DNA of 64,000 bases from Paulinella micropora (lineage: Eukaryota; Cercozoa; Imbricatea; Euglyphida), in NCBI GenBank assembly GCA_009731375.1, contig BJOX01000323.1:27162-91161 (forward strand). The letters run 5' to 3'. A model generated the notes under the pieces. The model was not told the origin of the DNA, ran no database searches, and was given only the letters and a program-made list of their open reading frames with translations. Below are positions 21,215-31,868 of the stretch, one piece after another. Each line of letters starts with the position of its first letter. Position 1 is the first letter of the stretch. The translations under genes were made by a program, and so were the position numbers.

Positions 21215-21819
21215 ATGCCAGACTATAAGCAAGGAAAGATTTATTCATTAAGGTCTTACCAGACAGACCAGATTTACACAGCTCAACCTCTTCATACAAG
21301 GTTATATGAACATAGAAGTTCAAATTTAAATCGAAGAGCTAAATCATCAAAAGAAATAATAAAGTATCCAGACAATTATATTGAATTAATTGAAGAATAT
21401 CCTTGTAATAACAAATATGAATTAGAACGAAGAGAAGTAGAAATAATTAGACAGACAGAAAATTGTGTTAATATAAGAACAGCAGGAAGGACAATAAGAG
21501 AATATTATGTAGATAAAAAAAGACGAAATAATTAAACAACAAAAATTATATCAACATTTAAATCAAGAAAAAGTCAAAATTACGAAAAAGAAATACAGAG
21601 ATAACAATAAAGAAAAAGCAAAAAATTGGAGGGAAGAAAATAAAGAGGAACAAAAAAGAAAAATAAAGAATGGAGAGAAAAAATACAATAAGAGTTGAAT
21701 GTGGGTGTGGTTCGTTTTATTTAGAAAATGATAAATCTCACCATTTTATGACACAAAAGCAGAATGATTTCGCAAATATGTATATAGGTCTAAATCATTT
21801 GGGTTTTAAATGTTATTAA
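21215..21819 (+). pseudogene. GIY-YIG-type nuclease with Cys/His tail (E2)
   Basis: Begins MPDYKQGKIYSLRSYQTDQI, matching the first strand of the GIY-YIG fold (GKIY...), with the helix region LYEHRSS and IELIEEYPCNNKYELERREV, the same layout as the E3 nuclease at 56335. The second YIG-like element is degenerate (IYTAQ). A stop at 21533 and a shift near 21690 separate the nuclease part from a C-terminal CGCGSFYLEND...H module, a Cys/His motif shared with the other copies. It lies between the basic protein and the fiber and is found only in E2. Confidence 0.6.
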
Positions 21820-21820
21820 A

Positions 21821-21849
21821 TATTTTTTTTTTTTGCTTAATATACGAAT
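21821..21849 (+). promoter_or_regulatory. T-tract/TATATA-type upstream motif, fiber (E2)
   Basis: Twelve T, then GCTTAATATACGAAT directly before the fiber ATG. It is one of about 13 similar motifs that precede viral genes. Confidence 0.5.
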
Positions 21850-24800
21850 ATGTCAGGTTCATCCTTCAAATCTCTCTTAGGCTTGAATGAAATCTCCACA
21901 GATAGCATTTCAATCGCAAACTTAGATTTGACGAACACTAATATTACAGGCTTAAACACTGATAGGGTGCCAGAAGATGTCGACCCCGTAAATCTTTATT
22001 ACACTGACGGACGATTTGATGCGAGACTAGCTACTAAATCAACAACTGACATCAAAGAAGGAAAAAATCTATACTACACCGAGCAACGAGTTAGGGACAA
22101 TGACGAGGTCAAAGCCTCAATACAACACCGTTCTAATACAAGTAATCCACACCAAACCAGTTTATACAATTTGATAGACACTAACATATCCGCACCAACG
22201 GTGGGTCAATACTTAACTTATAACGATGTTGACGGCAAATGGAGGAATACCACCCTAGGGTCAATAGGCACACTCTCCGATGTAGTCATAACCGCACCAA
22301 TAGCGATGAATAGTTATCTAACACATAATTCAATAAACTGGGTAAGTAAAACCTTTACGATAAATGTTGATGAATTCTGCAATATTAATATGGGAGGGTA
22401 TTTGAACATAACAGGAGTTAATTTACTAAATACGATATTGGTTTCTTCAATCATAACCACTGCGACATTTGACGATGCTTTTGACACACGTCTCGCGACT
22501 CAATCAACCACTAACTTAGCAGAAGGAACTAATCTATATTATACTGACGGTAGATTTGATGCTCGTCTCGGGACTAAATCAACTACTAACTTAGCCGAGG
22601 GAACAAACCTTTACTATAACACAGCAAGAGCAAATACGGACTTTGACACACGGCTCGCAACCAAAAGCACCACAGATTTAAAAGAAGGGACTAACTTATA
22701 TTACACCACAGCAAGATTTGATAGTCAATTGGCAACTAAGAGCACCACCAACTTAGCAGAGGGAACCAATCTATATTACACCACCGCGAGAGCCAATATG
22801 GACTTTGACACACAGCTAGCTTTAAAATCAACCACTAACTTAGCAGAAGGAACTAATCTATATTATACGACGGCCAGAGCAAATACAGACTTTGACACAC
22901 GGCTAGCTTTAAAATCAACCACTAATTTAGCCGAAGGAACAAACTTATATTATACTAACGCAAGATTTGACACTCAACTCTGCAACAAAATCAACAACCA
23001 ACTTAGCAGAGGGAACTAATCTATATTATACGACGGCCAGAGCAAATACAGACTTTGACACACGGCTCGCCACTAAATCAACTACTAACTTAGCTGAGGG
23101 AACAAACCTTTACTATACGACAGCCAGAGCAAATACGGATTTTGATACGAGACTGGCAACAAAGAGCACTACCAACTTAGCCGAAGGAACATACTTATAT
23201 TATACTAATGCTAGGTTTGATACACAACTAGCAACAAAAGGCACAACCAACTTAGCAGAGGGAACTAATTTATATTACACCACAGCACGAGATAATTCAA
23301 ATTTTGATACAAGGCTAGCGACTAAATCAACTACTAACCTAGCCGAAGGAACCAATCTATATTATACGACAGCCAGAGCGAATACAGACTTTGATACTAG
23401 ACTGGCGACCAAGAGCACCACCAACTTAGCAGAGGGAACTAATTTATATTACACCACCGCGAGGGCTAATACGGATTTTGACACACGGCTAGGAACTAAG
23501 TCAATAGATGCTTTAAGCGATGTAATAATAACGACACCCGCAAACGGCCAATTATTAACATATAATGGAACAAACTGGGTAAATTCAATAGGGTCGTTGG
23601 CTTTCCTTGCTTTATCAGGTGGAACAATGACGGGCGATGTAAAACACGGGGCTTCTGCTTTTACTTTATATACAGCTCCGCAGACTATGACGACCAATTC
23701 AGCACCTTCTCCATTCGTCGCTTCTGCTTCTGATGAATACAATCCAGCATATTATGCTTTTAACTCAAACCAGAACGATTATTGAACTACGGCTATATAC
23801 TACAACGACACGACAGGAGTATATAACAGAACTCCCGCAACTACGAATACTTGGGGAGGAACAGCATATACGGGTGAATACATAAAAATAGATTTGGGTG
23901 CCACATACAGGATAAAAAATTATTATGTCAGATCTTCGTCTGCTAATTACATTGAAACAACACCTAGCATTTGGTATGTGGGTGTGAGCACTGACAACAT
24001 TACATACACATTATGGGATTCACAGACAGGTCAGGCTTGGGCTTCACAATCAACCAAAACATACACACCCGCTTCAAATGCTTCTGCTAGATATATCATA
24101 TTCATAGTGAATAAGACGGGGAGTGGAGGAACTTCATTTAGAAGCCAACCCCGTATTGCCAGTCTGTATTTTGATTATGAAACCTTTAATTATGATATAA
24201 CGAATGTTAGAAACATAACAGGCTACACATTAACAACAAGCGGAACCATAACATCCAGCGGTTTAATCACGGCGAGTGCTGGATTAACAGGAACGACATT
24301 AACTGCTAGCGGATTGATAACGGCTAATGCGGGAGTTGATATGAAAAGTCAAATTTTGTCAAACTTAGCCACTCCATCGGCTTCAACAGACGGGGCGAAC
24401 AAAACTTATGTACATACATTAGACGGGCAGAATGTGAAATTAACTGGAACTCAAACAATAGCAGGAACAAAAGAATTCAGCGGAATATTGGCGACTTCTC
24501 TCGGCGTCCCATGTATAGTAGGTAGGAATTCAAAAGGCACGGGTGCGACAGGAGGATTAGAGTTATATGGAACCAATAATAATCTAAACGGCCCGCACAT
24601 ACAAGCATTCGTTCATACATCTGTTTATCCTGTATTTCAATTATTGAATTATTCACAAGACAATATTTCTTTAAATTTTGATAGTTATTGGGATGGTGGT
24701 GCTTGGAAATCAAGCAACGCAAACTCTAACTTTCAAATATACAAGATAAGCAACAAACTCTCTTTTTATTGTAATACTGGAACAACGGTAGGAAACAATA

Positions 24801-25453
24801 TAACTTGGACTGAGGCTATGAATATTAATACGTCGGGAGAGGTAGTCATCCCAACAGCATCCAGCGGTTCTTTTAACATTACGAAAAAGAAATACTTATA
24901 CTATGGACCACAAATATTTTTGAAATCAGGAGGATATACGAATTATGGCATAATTGTTTCAGCAACTGGTTTGATTCACGCTTGGACTACTTCAAACTCA
25001 ACTGGCGAGCCTTCCGGAGGTTATGTTTACCTACCCCTTAATGCCACTTCATGGTCTCCTAGCTCAAACAGGAGGCTAAAATCAGATATTGAAACATTAG
25101 ACTGCGGGGATTGTTGCGATAAATTAATGAAAATAAATTGCTGTTCGTATTATTGGAAATCTGACGAAAAGAAAGAAAAAAAGAATTGTGGTTTTTTCGC
25201 TGATGAAGTCAAAAAAATATTTCCTGAATTTGTGTCTAAAAGCGGAATAAAAGCAGATGATGGAGACGGCAACTATGAAGGAGTATCATATACGGAATTT
25301 ATTCCAATCTTGGCCAGTGCTTTTCAACATTTAACGGAAAAGGTAGTTAATTTGGAAAAACAAAATAATAATCTCATGAATATACTACAAGACCAAGCAA
25401 ACCAATTAGCAGAAACCCGAGCAGTCGTTTTCCCTCCAAATGTCCAACAATAA
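21850..25453 (+). pseudogene. fiber/receptor-binding protein with S74-type tip (E2)
   Basis: About 1,200 residues if continuous. Head SFKSLLGLNEISTDS, then roughly fifteen LAEGTNLYYTTARANTDFD-type repeats, then a region with IGTLSDVVI and SGGTMTGDV, a lectin-like stretch (VRSSSANYIETTPSIWYVG), and an S74-type tip with SNRRLKSDIETLD and a coiled coil ending VVFPPNVQQ. The tip between SNRRLK and the coiled coil is unrelated to that of E1 and E3 (CGDCCDKLMKINCCSYYW), while both sides match. Breaks: a frameshift near 22980 and TGA in place of Trp at 23783-23785. Probable role: attachment. Confidence 0.85.
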
Positions 25454-25801
25454 TACAACTAGACTTCACAGACCGCCACCTATTATGGATATGGATGGCG
25501 AACTAACTCCCGAATTAAAATCTCGTGTTCTTGAAGTGGAACTGAAAGCTGAGGAAAAAAAATAGAGCACGCATCGGAAGATAACTGGAATTGTTGTTGT
25601 ATAAAAAATAGACCAACTGATAGCAGACTTATTAAGTATCTGTTTCAAATGGCTATCATTATCGCTATTATAACCCTTTGTATCGTGAGGCTGTCTGAAA
25701 AGAACTTGCCGTGCGAGGTTGCTAACACGTATGTAAGTACTTATGTAGGTATTTTGACTTTACTCATCGGCACGTTGCCTTCCATCGCCTTCTTCAAGTA
25801 A
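25440..25801 (+). pseudogene. small membrane protein (E2)
   Basis: About 120 residues. A Pro-rich start (TTRLHRPPPIMDMDGELTPE) leads to a charged helix, WNCCCIK, and then two hydrophobic segments (LFQMAIIIAIITLCIV and YVGILTLLIGTLPSIAFF) separated by about 15 residues. The start overlaps the end of the fiber frame. One base is missing in an A-run near 25562. In E3 the second membrane segment is gone and the gene is joined to the next one. Probably a virion or host-membrane protein; family not recognised. Confidence 0.6.
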
Positions 25802-26038
25802 GAACATTCAAACGAATAGATTTTATACCACGAAGCATCATTTGAGCAAATTAAAGGTTTAGCTTCATCAAAACTAACATATCAATCGCTCATCGGTTTA
25901 TACACACATCCATTTTGGATACAATAAACACAACTTTTATTTTTTTTATCGCTGACCCGTGAGAAAAAATCGCAGGCAGCCCGAGCAGAAATATTAATTA
26001 ATAAAAAGTTTATGAGCATTAGTATAGAGGGCATCACG

Positions 26039-26410
26039 ATGGCAGACTATACATACCAAAACATTATTTTTCTGAGTAATGATTTTCCAGGCGGGGTTAA
26101 TGGTAGCAAGACATTTGACAAAAACATTAGAATGAACTTTACACCGACTAGAATGAATGTTAAATTTATCCACTATATGAATGATATTACTGAAACGAAA
26201 ACAAAAATCCTTCATATGGACCGCATCGGCATTATTGGCACATTCGCCGATAGCAACATAGCAAACATTTCCAATCTTAGCTACAACTTAGGAGTAGTAG
26301 GATGGACCGACGGGCAATACACTTTTAAAGTGCTTAAAACGGGCAATGGCAATATTGAAACTGAGCAACTAGCTGGAAGAATTGTTATTTGTTTAGAATT
26401 TCTCGGGTAG
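26039..26410 (+). CDS. small conserved virion-type protein (E2)
   Basis: 123 residues from MADYTYQNIIFLSND to AGRIVICLEFLG. An upstream in-frame ATG at 26012 would add nine residues, but E3 conserves MADY. Beta-rich, with HMDRIGIIGTFADS and NLSYNLGVVGWTDGQY nearly identical in E3. It stands between the membrane protein and the packaging ATPase in both elements. I do not recognise the family; the location within the morphogenesis block suggests a minor capsid or cement component. Confidence 0.6.
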   Translation: MADYTYQNIIFLSNDFPGGVNGSKTFDKNIRMNFTPTRMNVKFIHYMNDITETKTKILHMDRIGIIGTFADSNIANISNLSYNLGVVGWTDGQYTFKVLKTGNGNIETEQLAGRIVICLEFLG

Positions 26411-26430
26411 ACCCCGCCAGTAAAATAAAA

Positions 26431-26475
26431 AATATATTTTTCTATATATAAGTTTTTTGAGGTTGTAGGACTTAC
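26431..26475 (+). promoter_or_regulatory. T-tract/TATATA motif with hairpin remnant, ATPase (E2)
   Basis: ATTTTTCTATATATAAG is followed by TTTTTTGAGGTTGTAGGACTTAC abutting the ATG. GTAGG...CTTAC looks like a collapsed version of the leader hairpin at 29415-29445. Confidence 0.5.
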
Positions 26476-27299
26476 ATGGAGAAAATTAACGATATACGAG
26501 TTAGACCAGTTAAGCAAAACGGAGATGGCGAGAAGTTGGCAAAAGGATATAAGTTATTTGACGAACCGTATGCCAATATTTTTCTTCTCGCTCGCAAGAA
26601 GAGTGGCAAGACAACCGCACTGTTTGAAATCCTGAAACGGACGACCGACAAAAAACTAGGATTGTTATTATTGCCAGCACGATACACAAAGACCACATCT
26701 ATAAAGAAATGGTTAAGCACTTCAAGAAGTAGGGAAACCCGATGGCGATATATACATATTTGAAAACGGACGGATACAGTGTGATTGATTACCAGTTAGA
26801 TAAGCTCAGTAAGCCAGACGAAGAGCAAGAAGAAGGCGAGATTGTTCAAGACGGTAAAGAAGAACCGAAGCCGAAATTTATTTATTTTGGTAAGGAGGAC
26901 GAAACGAAAAAGGCGGGAGGCGAAAAAGTGGAGAGACCGACCAAATACATTACACCAGAAGTCGTGTTCGTGTTAGATGATTTGGGTAGCGGGTTGAGGG
27001 ATAAGTCAGTAAGCGACCTGTTGAAGAAAAATAGACACTACAAGTCAAAGGTGATTATGAGCTCGCAATATCTCAACGACCTATCTCCTGCTAGTTTGAA
27101 ACAACTAGATTATATATTTATCTTTGGTGGTCAGTCTCAGGATAAAATTGAACTCGTGTATAAACATTTGGACCTCGGCTACGACCTTGACTACTTCATT
27201 TAAAAATATCACGAGGCGACCAAAGAGAGATATAACTTTTTGTATGTGGATGCGGTATCGGACGAACTGAGGCAAAATTTTAACAAAAGGTTTTTGTAA
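26476..27299 (+). pseudogene. packaging ATPase, A32/FtsK-HerA type (E2)
   Basis: Virion DNA packaging motor. Residues 37-49 read LLARKKSGKTTAL, a P-loop whose first Gly is replaced; VVFVLDDLGSGLRDKS is the Walker B region, followed by KVIMSSQYLNDL. E3 shows the same protein. Breaks: one missing base near 26655 and TAA at 27201-27203 where E3 has a Glu codon; the frame then continues KYHEATKERYNFLYVDAV to TAA at 27297. The first 170 bases are nearly identical to E3, the later part less so. Confidence 0.8.
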
Positions 27300-27330
27300 T
27301 TTAAAATAATTATTTTTTTCATATATTATA

Positions 27331-27391
27331 GAACCTTTTTTAAAAAAAGCTTCACCAAAACAACTTGGAGGTGCGGAGGCGAAGTCTCTGC
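27331..27391 (+). repeat. double palindrome leader (E2)
   Basis: First stem 27331-27353 (GAACCTTTTTT/AAAAAAAGCTTC), then ACCAAAAC and GGAGGT, then GC stem 27373-27391 (GCGGAGGCGAAGTCTCTGC), ending exactly at the ATG of the next gene. The same double structure lies at 50034-50091 in E3. Confidence 0.8.
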
Positions 27392-27712
27392 ATGGCCGTG
27401 AAAACAACAAGGGTTGAAGTCATTCCAACAGTTGGAAAAATAACAAGAAACTCAAACACAATGGCGGGCAGAAAAAAGAAAACTGGTCGCAAGAAACAAA
27501 AGGGTTGTGGGCAACAGGGTGGAAAAGTAAATTGGAACAAGGTAGGACAAGCAATATTGGATGCTAATAGTTTTATCAAAAAGAATAAATTGGTTTCAAA
27601 GGGTGCTACTTTTCTTAACGACACTGGAGTGCCATATGCTGGTAAGGTTGCGATGGCTGCGGCCAAACAAGGATACGGCAAGCAGAGCGGACGTGGGGCA
27701 CTCAAATTTTAA
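27392..27712 (+). CDS. small basic virion-type protein (E2)
   Basis: 106 residues with a Lys/Arg-rich N-terminus (MAGRKKKTGRKKQK at residues 24-37) followed by a conserved helix block: KVNWNKVGQAILDANSFIKK, KLVSKGATFLND, GVPYAGKVA and KQGYGKQSG. The E3 copy at 49648 conserves this block. It resembles the small basic, amphipathic core/minor proteins encoded beside capsid genes in adenovirus-like viruses (inference from size, charge and position). The start at 27392 follows the palindrome directly; an internal ATG at 27461 is possible. Confidence 0.6.
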   Translation: MAVKTTRVEVIPTVGKITRNSNTMAGRKKKTGRKKQKGCGQQGGKVNWNKVGQAILDANSFIKKNKLVSKGATFLNDTGVPYAGKVAMAAAKQGYGKQSGRGALKF

Positions 27713-27747
27713 AACCCCGCAGATAATAAAAAAACTAAACTTTCTAT

Positions 27748-27771
27748 TATTTTTTTTACTAATAATATACA
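27748..27771 (+). promoter_or_regulatory. T-tract/TATATA-type motif, protease gene (E2)
   Basis: TTTTTTTTACTAATAATATAC lies immediately before the ATG at 27772. Confidence 0.5.
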
Positions 27772-29332
27772 ATGAGAAAAAAACCTAAACAACGACCGCC
27801 GAGGATATACAGAACGAAAGATGGTCGGCCATATATCAAAGTAAAATGCAAACGAGCATATCTAAACTTTGGAAAGAAAACGAATGACTTATCAACACTC
27901 CAAATTGTTAAGCTGTTTATGAAATATTTGAAAAAACCAAAAACAAAGAGGGCGAAGACGAAGCGGGAAGACAAGAAAAAAGTTCAAAGTTTAGCAGAGA
28001 TTGAACAGAACACGAGAACAGCAATTCAAGACCACTTAGACAAGCTTAAAAAAGAAAAGTATGAGGGTATTGAGGCGATTGAGAAAAAAGAAAAGTCGGC
28101 ACGGGATGAAATTGAAAAGGATAAGAAACGGCAGGAAAGAAAAGACCTCGCCGATGCGAAGGAAAGACAGGAAGAAATAGATAGGGAAATGAAAAAGGAA
28201 CAACGACTTATCCAGGAACTAAATGCTGAACGACGACATAGACAGGGTGTATTAATGGCACCAATCGCCCCGCCTATGATAAAACCACCACCACCGCCAC
28301 CCCCAGGACGACCACCAAGAAGGCGGAGAGGAGTAATTGTAAAGGATGCGGAAGAAGAAGAGAAACATAAGCAAACTAAAAAGGAAAAGTTAATTGATGG
28401 TATGTTCGCTGAGCCGATAAAACAGAAACGGCATAGAGCAGGAAAAACTAGTAATGAAATGAGATATATTGGACATATTATCCCGATATTAAACCAGCAA
28501 AAGGTGGAAGAATAAATTACTCTGAAATGTTGAAAAGATGGCTATATACAAGCCCTATTATAAACGATGGAATGATGTCGCCCGACCAGGCTTGGATGAC
28601 ATTTGATTTATGGGTGGAAGGTGCGGTTGATAAAAGAAGAGAAGAAAAAGACAGAGAAGCCAAAGTAGAAAATCCAGTTGTAGAAGAAGATACAGCAGAA
28701 CAAAAAAATACAGCAGAAGAAAATACAGCAGAACAACCAACTATACAAGAGCCTAATGATACAGCTATCGCAGGGCAAATTACTAACGACTTAACCGAAG
28801 GAGATACAGCCGAAGACACTGACCTTCAACTGGATGGAAACGGAAAAGGATTAAGGACGAATGAAATAGATGACATAATGAAAAGCACGATTGGTATTTG
28901 GGCACGATAGCCAGCGACCAAATCAACAATTTAAAACCAGAAAAAAGAAAAAAGTATGGTTTTATTATAAACACACAAAAAAGTTCGCAACCAGGGCAAC
29001 ATTGGATGGCTGTTTGGGTAAGCATAAACGGTGAAAGAAGTGTTGAAGTTTATGACCCGTTAGCCGAATATCAACCGACTGAACTTTTCCAACACCAGAT
29101 GAAACAGCTAATAGATAAAAGCCGACCAGATAGTTATTTATTAATGAAGGTTAATCAAGTAAAACAACAAAGCGACACCTCAGATACCTGCGGATGGCAT
29201 AGTATGCGGTTTCTTTTAGAGCGAGCGAAAGGAACCCGTTTTAAATTTGCCAGCGGATGGACTGACTTAAAAGAGAAGGAGGCGGAGAAGTTAAAAGCCC
29301 AGAATGGCTACGGCTTTGATACCTTTATTTAG
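27772..29332 (+). pseudogene. adenain-type cysteine protease with long N-terminal extension (E2)
   Basis: N-terminal module IYRTKDGRPYIKVKCKRAYL (shared with E3), a long coiled coil, a Pro-rich linker (KPPPPPPPGRPPRRRRG), an acidic Thr/Glu repeat region, then the protease: QHWMAVWV (His), VEVYDPLAE (acidic residue), and KVNQVKQQSDTSDTCGWHS, where a Gln precedes the nucleophile Cys by seven residues as in adenain. Breaks: a frame change near 28515 and one missing A near 28882, just before the protease domain. It would mature capsid precursors during assembly. The stop overlaps a GC palindrome. Confidence 0.8.
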
Positions 29333-29360
29333 CAGGGGCAAGCCCCCGCACCCCCTCCGT
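29332..29360 (+). repeat. GC palindrome after protease stop (E2)
   Basis: GCAGGGGCAAGCCCCCGC followed by ACCCCCTCCG. The same 3' element occurs after genes at 49950 and 54893 in E3. It could act as a transcript end or be a mobile repeat. Confidence 0.7.
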
Positions 29361-29384
29361 TGAAGTAATTAAAACAAAAAAAAA

Positions 29385-29402
29385 ATATTTTCTAATATAT
29401 AG
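29385..29402 (+). promoter_or_regulatory. T-tract/TATATA-type motif, minor capsid (E2)
   Basis: TATTTTCTAATATATAG lies 12 bases before the leader hairpin at 29415-29445 and 45 bases before the ATG. Confidence 0.5.
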
Positions 29403-29414
29403 TTTTTTGAGGTC

Positions 29415-29445
29415 GTAGGAGGTTTTTTGAAAAAAAAGCTCCTAC
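29415..29445 (+). repeat. leader hairpin before minor capsid ATG (E2)
   Basis: Stem GTAGGAG(G)TTTTTT / AAAAAAA(G)CTCCTAC ends one base before the ATG. E3 leaders at 53293 and 55000 have the same shape with GTAAGTG/CACTTAC, so the arms differ but pair. Confidence 0.8.
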
Positions 29446-29446
29446 A

Positions 29447-30259
29447 ATGGATTATAGAGGCGGGCGAAGTAGTGGTATCTATTACATAAATAGCAAAAAT
29501 ACGATAAATGGCACAGACAGCGATTTCACTCACTCCATTGATATGAAAGGTCTAGACAATCCAACGCATTGTAAAATTTTACATATCTATGTGCCGAAAT
29601 CGTATTACTCTGTGGCAAGTCCTTACAACACTTTTACTCTGAGTGAAGATGGATTTGAGGCGCTCATTACGATACCCGAGGGCAACTACACAATGAACAA
29701 CTTAAAAAATAAGCTGGCCTAAGTGCTAACCGCAGACAGTGCAAACCATTACAATTACACAATAACGAGCAACAATACAAACACCGAACCAGAAGACGGC
29801 AAGCTATTATTTACAGTAGCGAACAATGGAGGCATTCAACCGCGGTTTATATTTGATGGCGAAACTCGCATCCACGAAGTTATGGGTTTTGACCGCGGCT
29901 CAACATATTTCTTTGCTAGTAATACCATTAGGTCTCCAAATGTCATAATCTTGACTGGTGAAAAAACATTGTATCTACAGTCGGACCTCATAGGGGAAGG
30001 TGATAACCACGTATTACAGGAAATATACACAGCAAATGAAATCCCGTTCGGCTCTGTTATCTACGATGGCTCGGGAAGTGAATATGGAAAACGACTATTT
30101 ACAAACTCAAACAATGTGTATCGGTTTTACTTGACTGACGAAAACGACCAACCAATAAACCTCAACGGTCTCGGCATTGTAATGACATTGTTAACTTACC
30201 GTGAAACGAATTATTTTAATTTCTCTACTTCATTTTTTAATTTGTTAAAATCTCGGTAG
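29447..30259 (+). pseudogene. minor capsid (penton-type) protein (E2)
   Basis: About 270 residues, 90% or so identical by eye to the open E3 copy at 52365-53180. Begins MDYRGGRSSGIYYINSKN; contains THCKILHIYVPKSYYSV, RIHEVMGFDRGSTYFF and NGLGIVMTLL, a beta-rich single-domain pattern. It lies directly upstream of the major capsid gene, where Polintons carry the penton/minor capsid gene. A single TAA at 29720-29722 (Glu codon in E3) breaks it. Confidence 0.7.
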
Positions 30260-30280
30260 GGTAATTTTAGAATTATTTAT

Positions 30281-30307
30281 TTATTTTTTTCTTCTATTAA
30301 AATATAG
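30281..30307 (+). promoter_or_regulatory. T-tract/AATATAG motif, major capsid (E2)
   Basis: TTATTTTTTTCTTCTATTAA then AATATAG, about 38 bases before the capsid ATG. Confidence 0.45.
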
Positions 30308-30345
30308 TGTCGTTAATTTACAAACTACAAACTAAAAAAAGAAAA

Positions 30346-31797
30346 ATGCCAGTCCAATACGGAGGAGAACTAGTCCATCAGACTAAGGAACTGCTCACGG
30401 GTAAGTATGAGTTAAATAAGCTTACTAGCCGTGAAGGCTAGGTCTGTGTTGCGATTTACTTACACTCCTACTGTTGCGGGTGCTGCTGGTCGCTACAATC
30501 GTATCTATATGGATTGTCTGTCTATAATGAAAACTATTGAATTGCGAAGCCGAAGCGGGCAGTATTTGTGTAATCTTCAACACGTGGGAAACTACACTAA
30601 GGTGATATGGAAACCTGAAATTAAGTATAAAAAATTTATGGCACTTGAAAACCACGGTGCTTATGATGATGACAAGAAGACAGGTAATTCTGGTGCTATG
30701 CTTCAAAAGTGTAATGCTGGAAAAGTTGAAATTGGAACCGTAGCAGAAAGAAAGGCTATTACCGATGCGGCAGATGCTGCTGGTCTTAAAGCTGCTGTTC
30801 AAGCTTACTACAAAGTGCCACTTGTTAATGCTCGTTGCCACGATGATACCGCTCTCGCTGATAGCACTGCTGGAACTTATAGCCTTGTTGATGTTCCTTT
30901 TGAGGAGGCTAAGTATTTTGAAGGGGGTGCTGATAATACAGCCACCCCCGCTATTAGTGTTAAGTTTCCTTTGGGAATGCTGTTTGGCACTATTTTTGAA
31001 CTGGATAAAACTATTGGATTTAACGAAATTCTGGACCTACGAATTGTGTGGGAAAGCACTGCTCGCACTTCATTCTATGGAACCGATGCGAGTTCTATTT
31101 CCACTGGTGCGGCGGCTACTGCTGTTGGTGCTACTGTCTCTAACCTAAATCTGTTTCTTGCTGTTGAGACTGACCCAAATGTTATCCTCTGTGTCCAGCA
31201 AAAGATTGCGGGTGAAGGCTTTCCGTTTAAGATTGAATACCCCATTGCTTGGAAGCAAAACCTTCAAACTGCTCAGCAAAACTATGTCATTAAGATGAAC
31301 CGCTCGCAGGGTGAGAGAATTCGCCGTATCTATACAGCAGCCTTCCACAACACTGAGAGTGCTAATACTTCTTTTGATAACAGCAATATGCCAGCGGGTT
31401 ATGCACAGGGGCCGCCAGTAGTTCAAGCACAATCAACTAAGGTTAGAACATATTACACAACCCTTGACGGAAGTCGTATTCAGCAATTTGATATTGATAC
31501 ATCTAGAAATGAAGACTATATGCTTCTCAAAGATAAGTTGAAGGGTAGTGCCATTTTGAATTCTAATGTGTATCATTACAACTGGTTTCACGTGGATACT
31601 TGGGACAAAGATAAAGATAAAGCCGCCCGCTGTGTGATAAAGATACCGACGGGTATGAGGTGAGTGGTCTGAGCCTTGACACCGAGAGACGATATGAGTT
31701 CGTTTCTACCACCGCGGGAAACAATCTCAACCATTACACATTCGCCATTCTTCAACGAAGTGTGCTTGTGAAGGGAATTGAAATCTTGATGAGTTAG
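30346..31797 (+). pseudogene. major capsid protein, double jelly-roll type (E2)
   Basis: Starts MPVQYGGELVHQTKELLTGK. The body shows RSVLRFTYTP, YMDCLSIMKTIELRS, YLCNLQHVGNYTKVIWKPE, PLGMLFGTIFELDKTIGFNE, LDLRIVWES, and VYHYNWFHVDTWD near the C-terminus, each with a counterpart in E3 53327-54892. Breaks: a deletion of about 80 bases near 30437 and a frameshift near 31645. Identification as capsid rests on position between minor capsid and distal genes, length of about 500 residues, and N/C-terminal beta-rich halves; there is no catalytic signature. Confidence 0.75.
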
Positions 31798-31840
31798 CCC
31801 CCACCAGTGATGTACGATGTAGTAATTAATTTTTGATAGT

Positions 31841-31868
31841 TAATTTATTTTTTTATTATAATATAGGA
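31841..31868 (+). promoter_or_regulatory. T-tract/AATATAG motif (E2)
   Basis: TTATTTTTTTATTATAATATAGG immediately before the ATG at 31869. Confidence 0.5.

Noticed and set aside
21850-25453. Integrated bacteriophage because of tail-fiber-like genes
   Set aside because: S74-type fibers also occur in eukaryotic DNA viruses; neighbouring genes and borders are Polinton.
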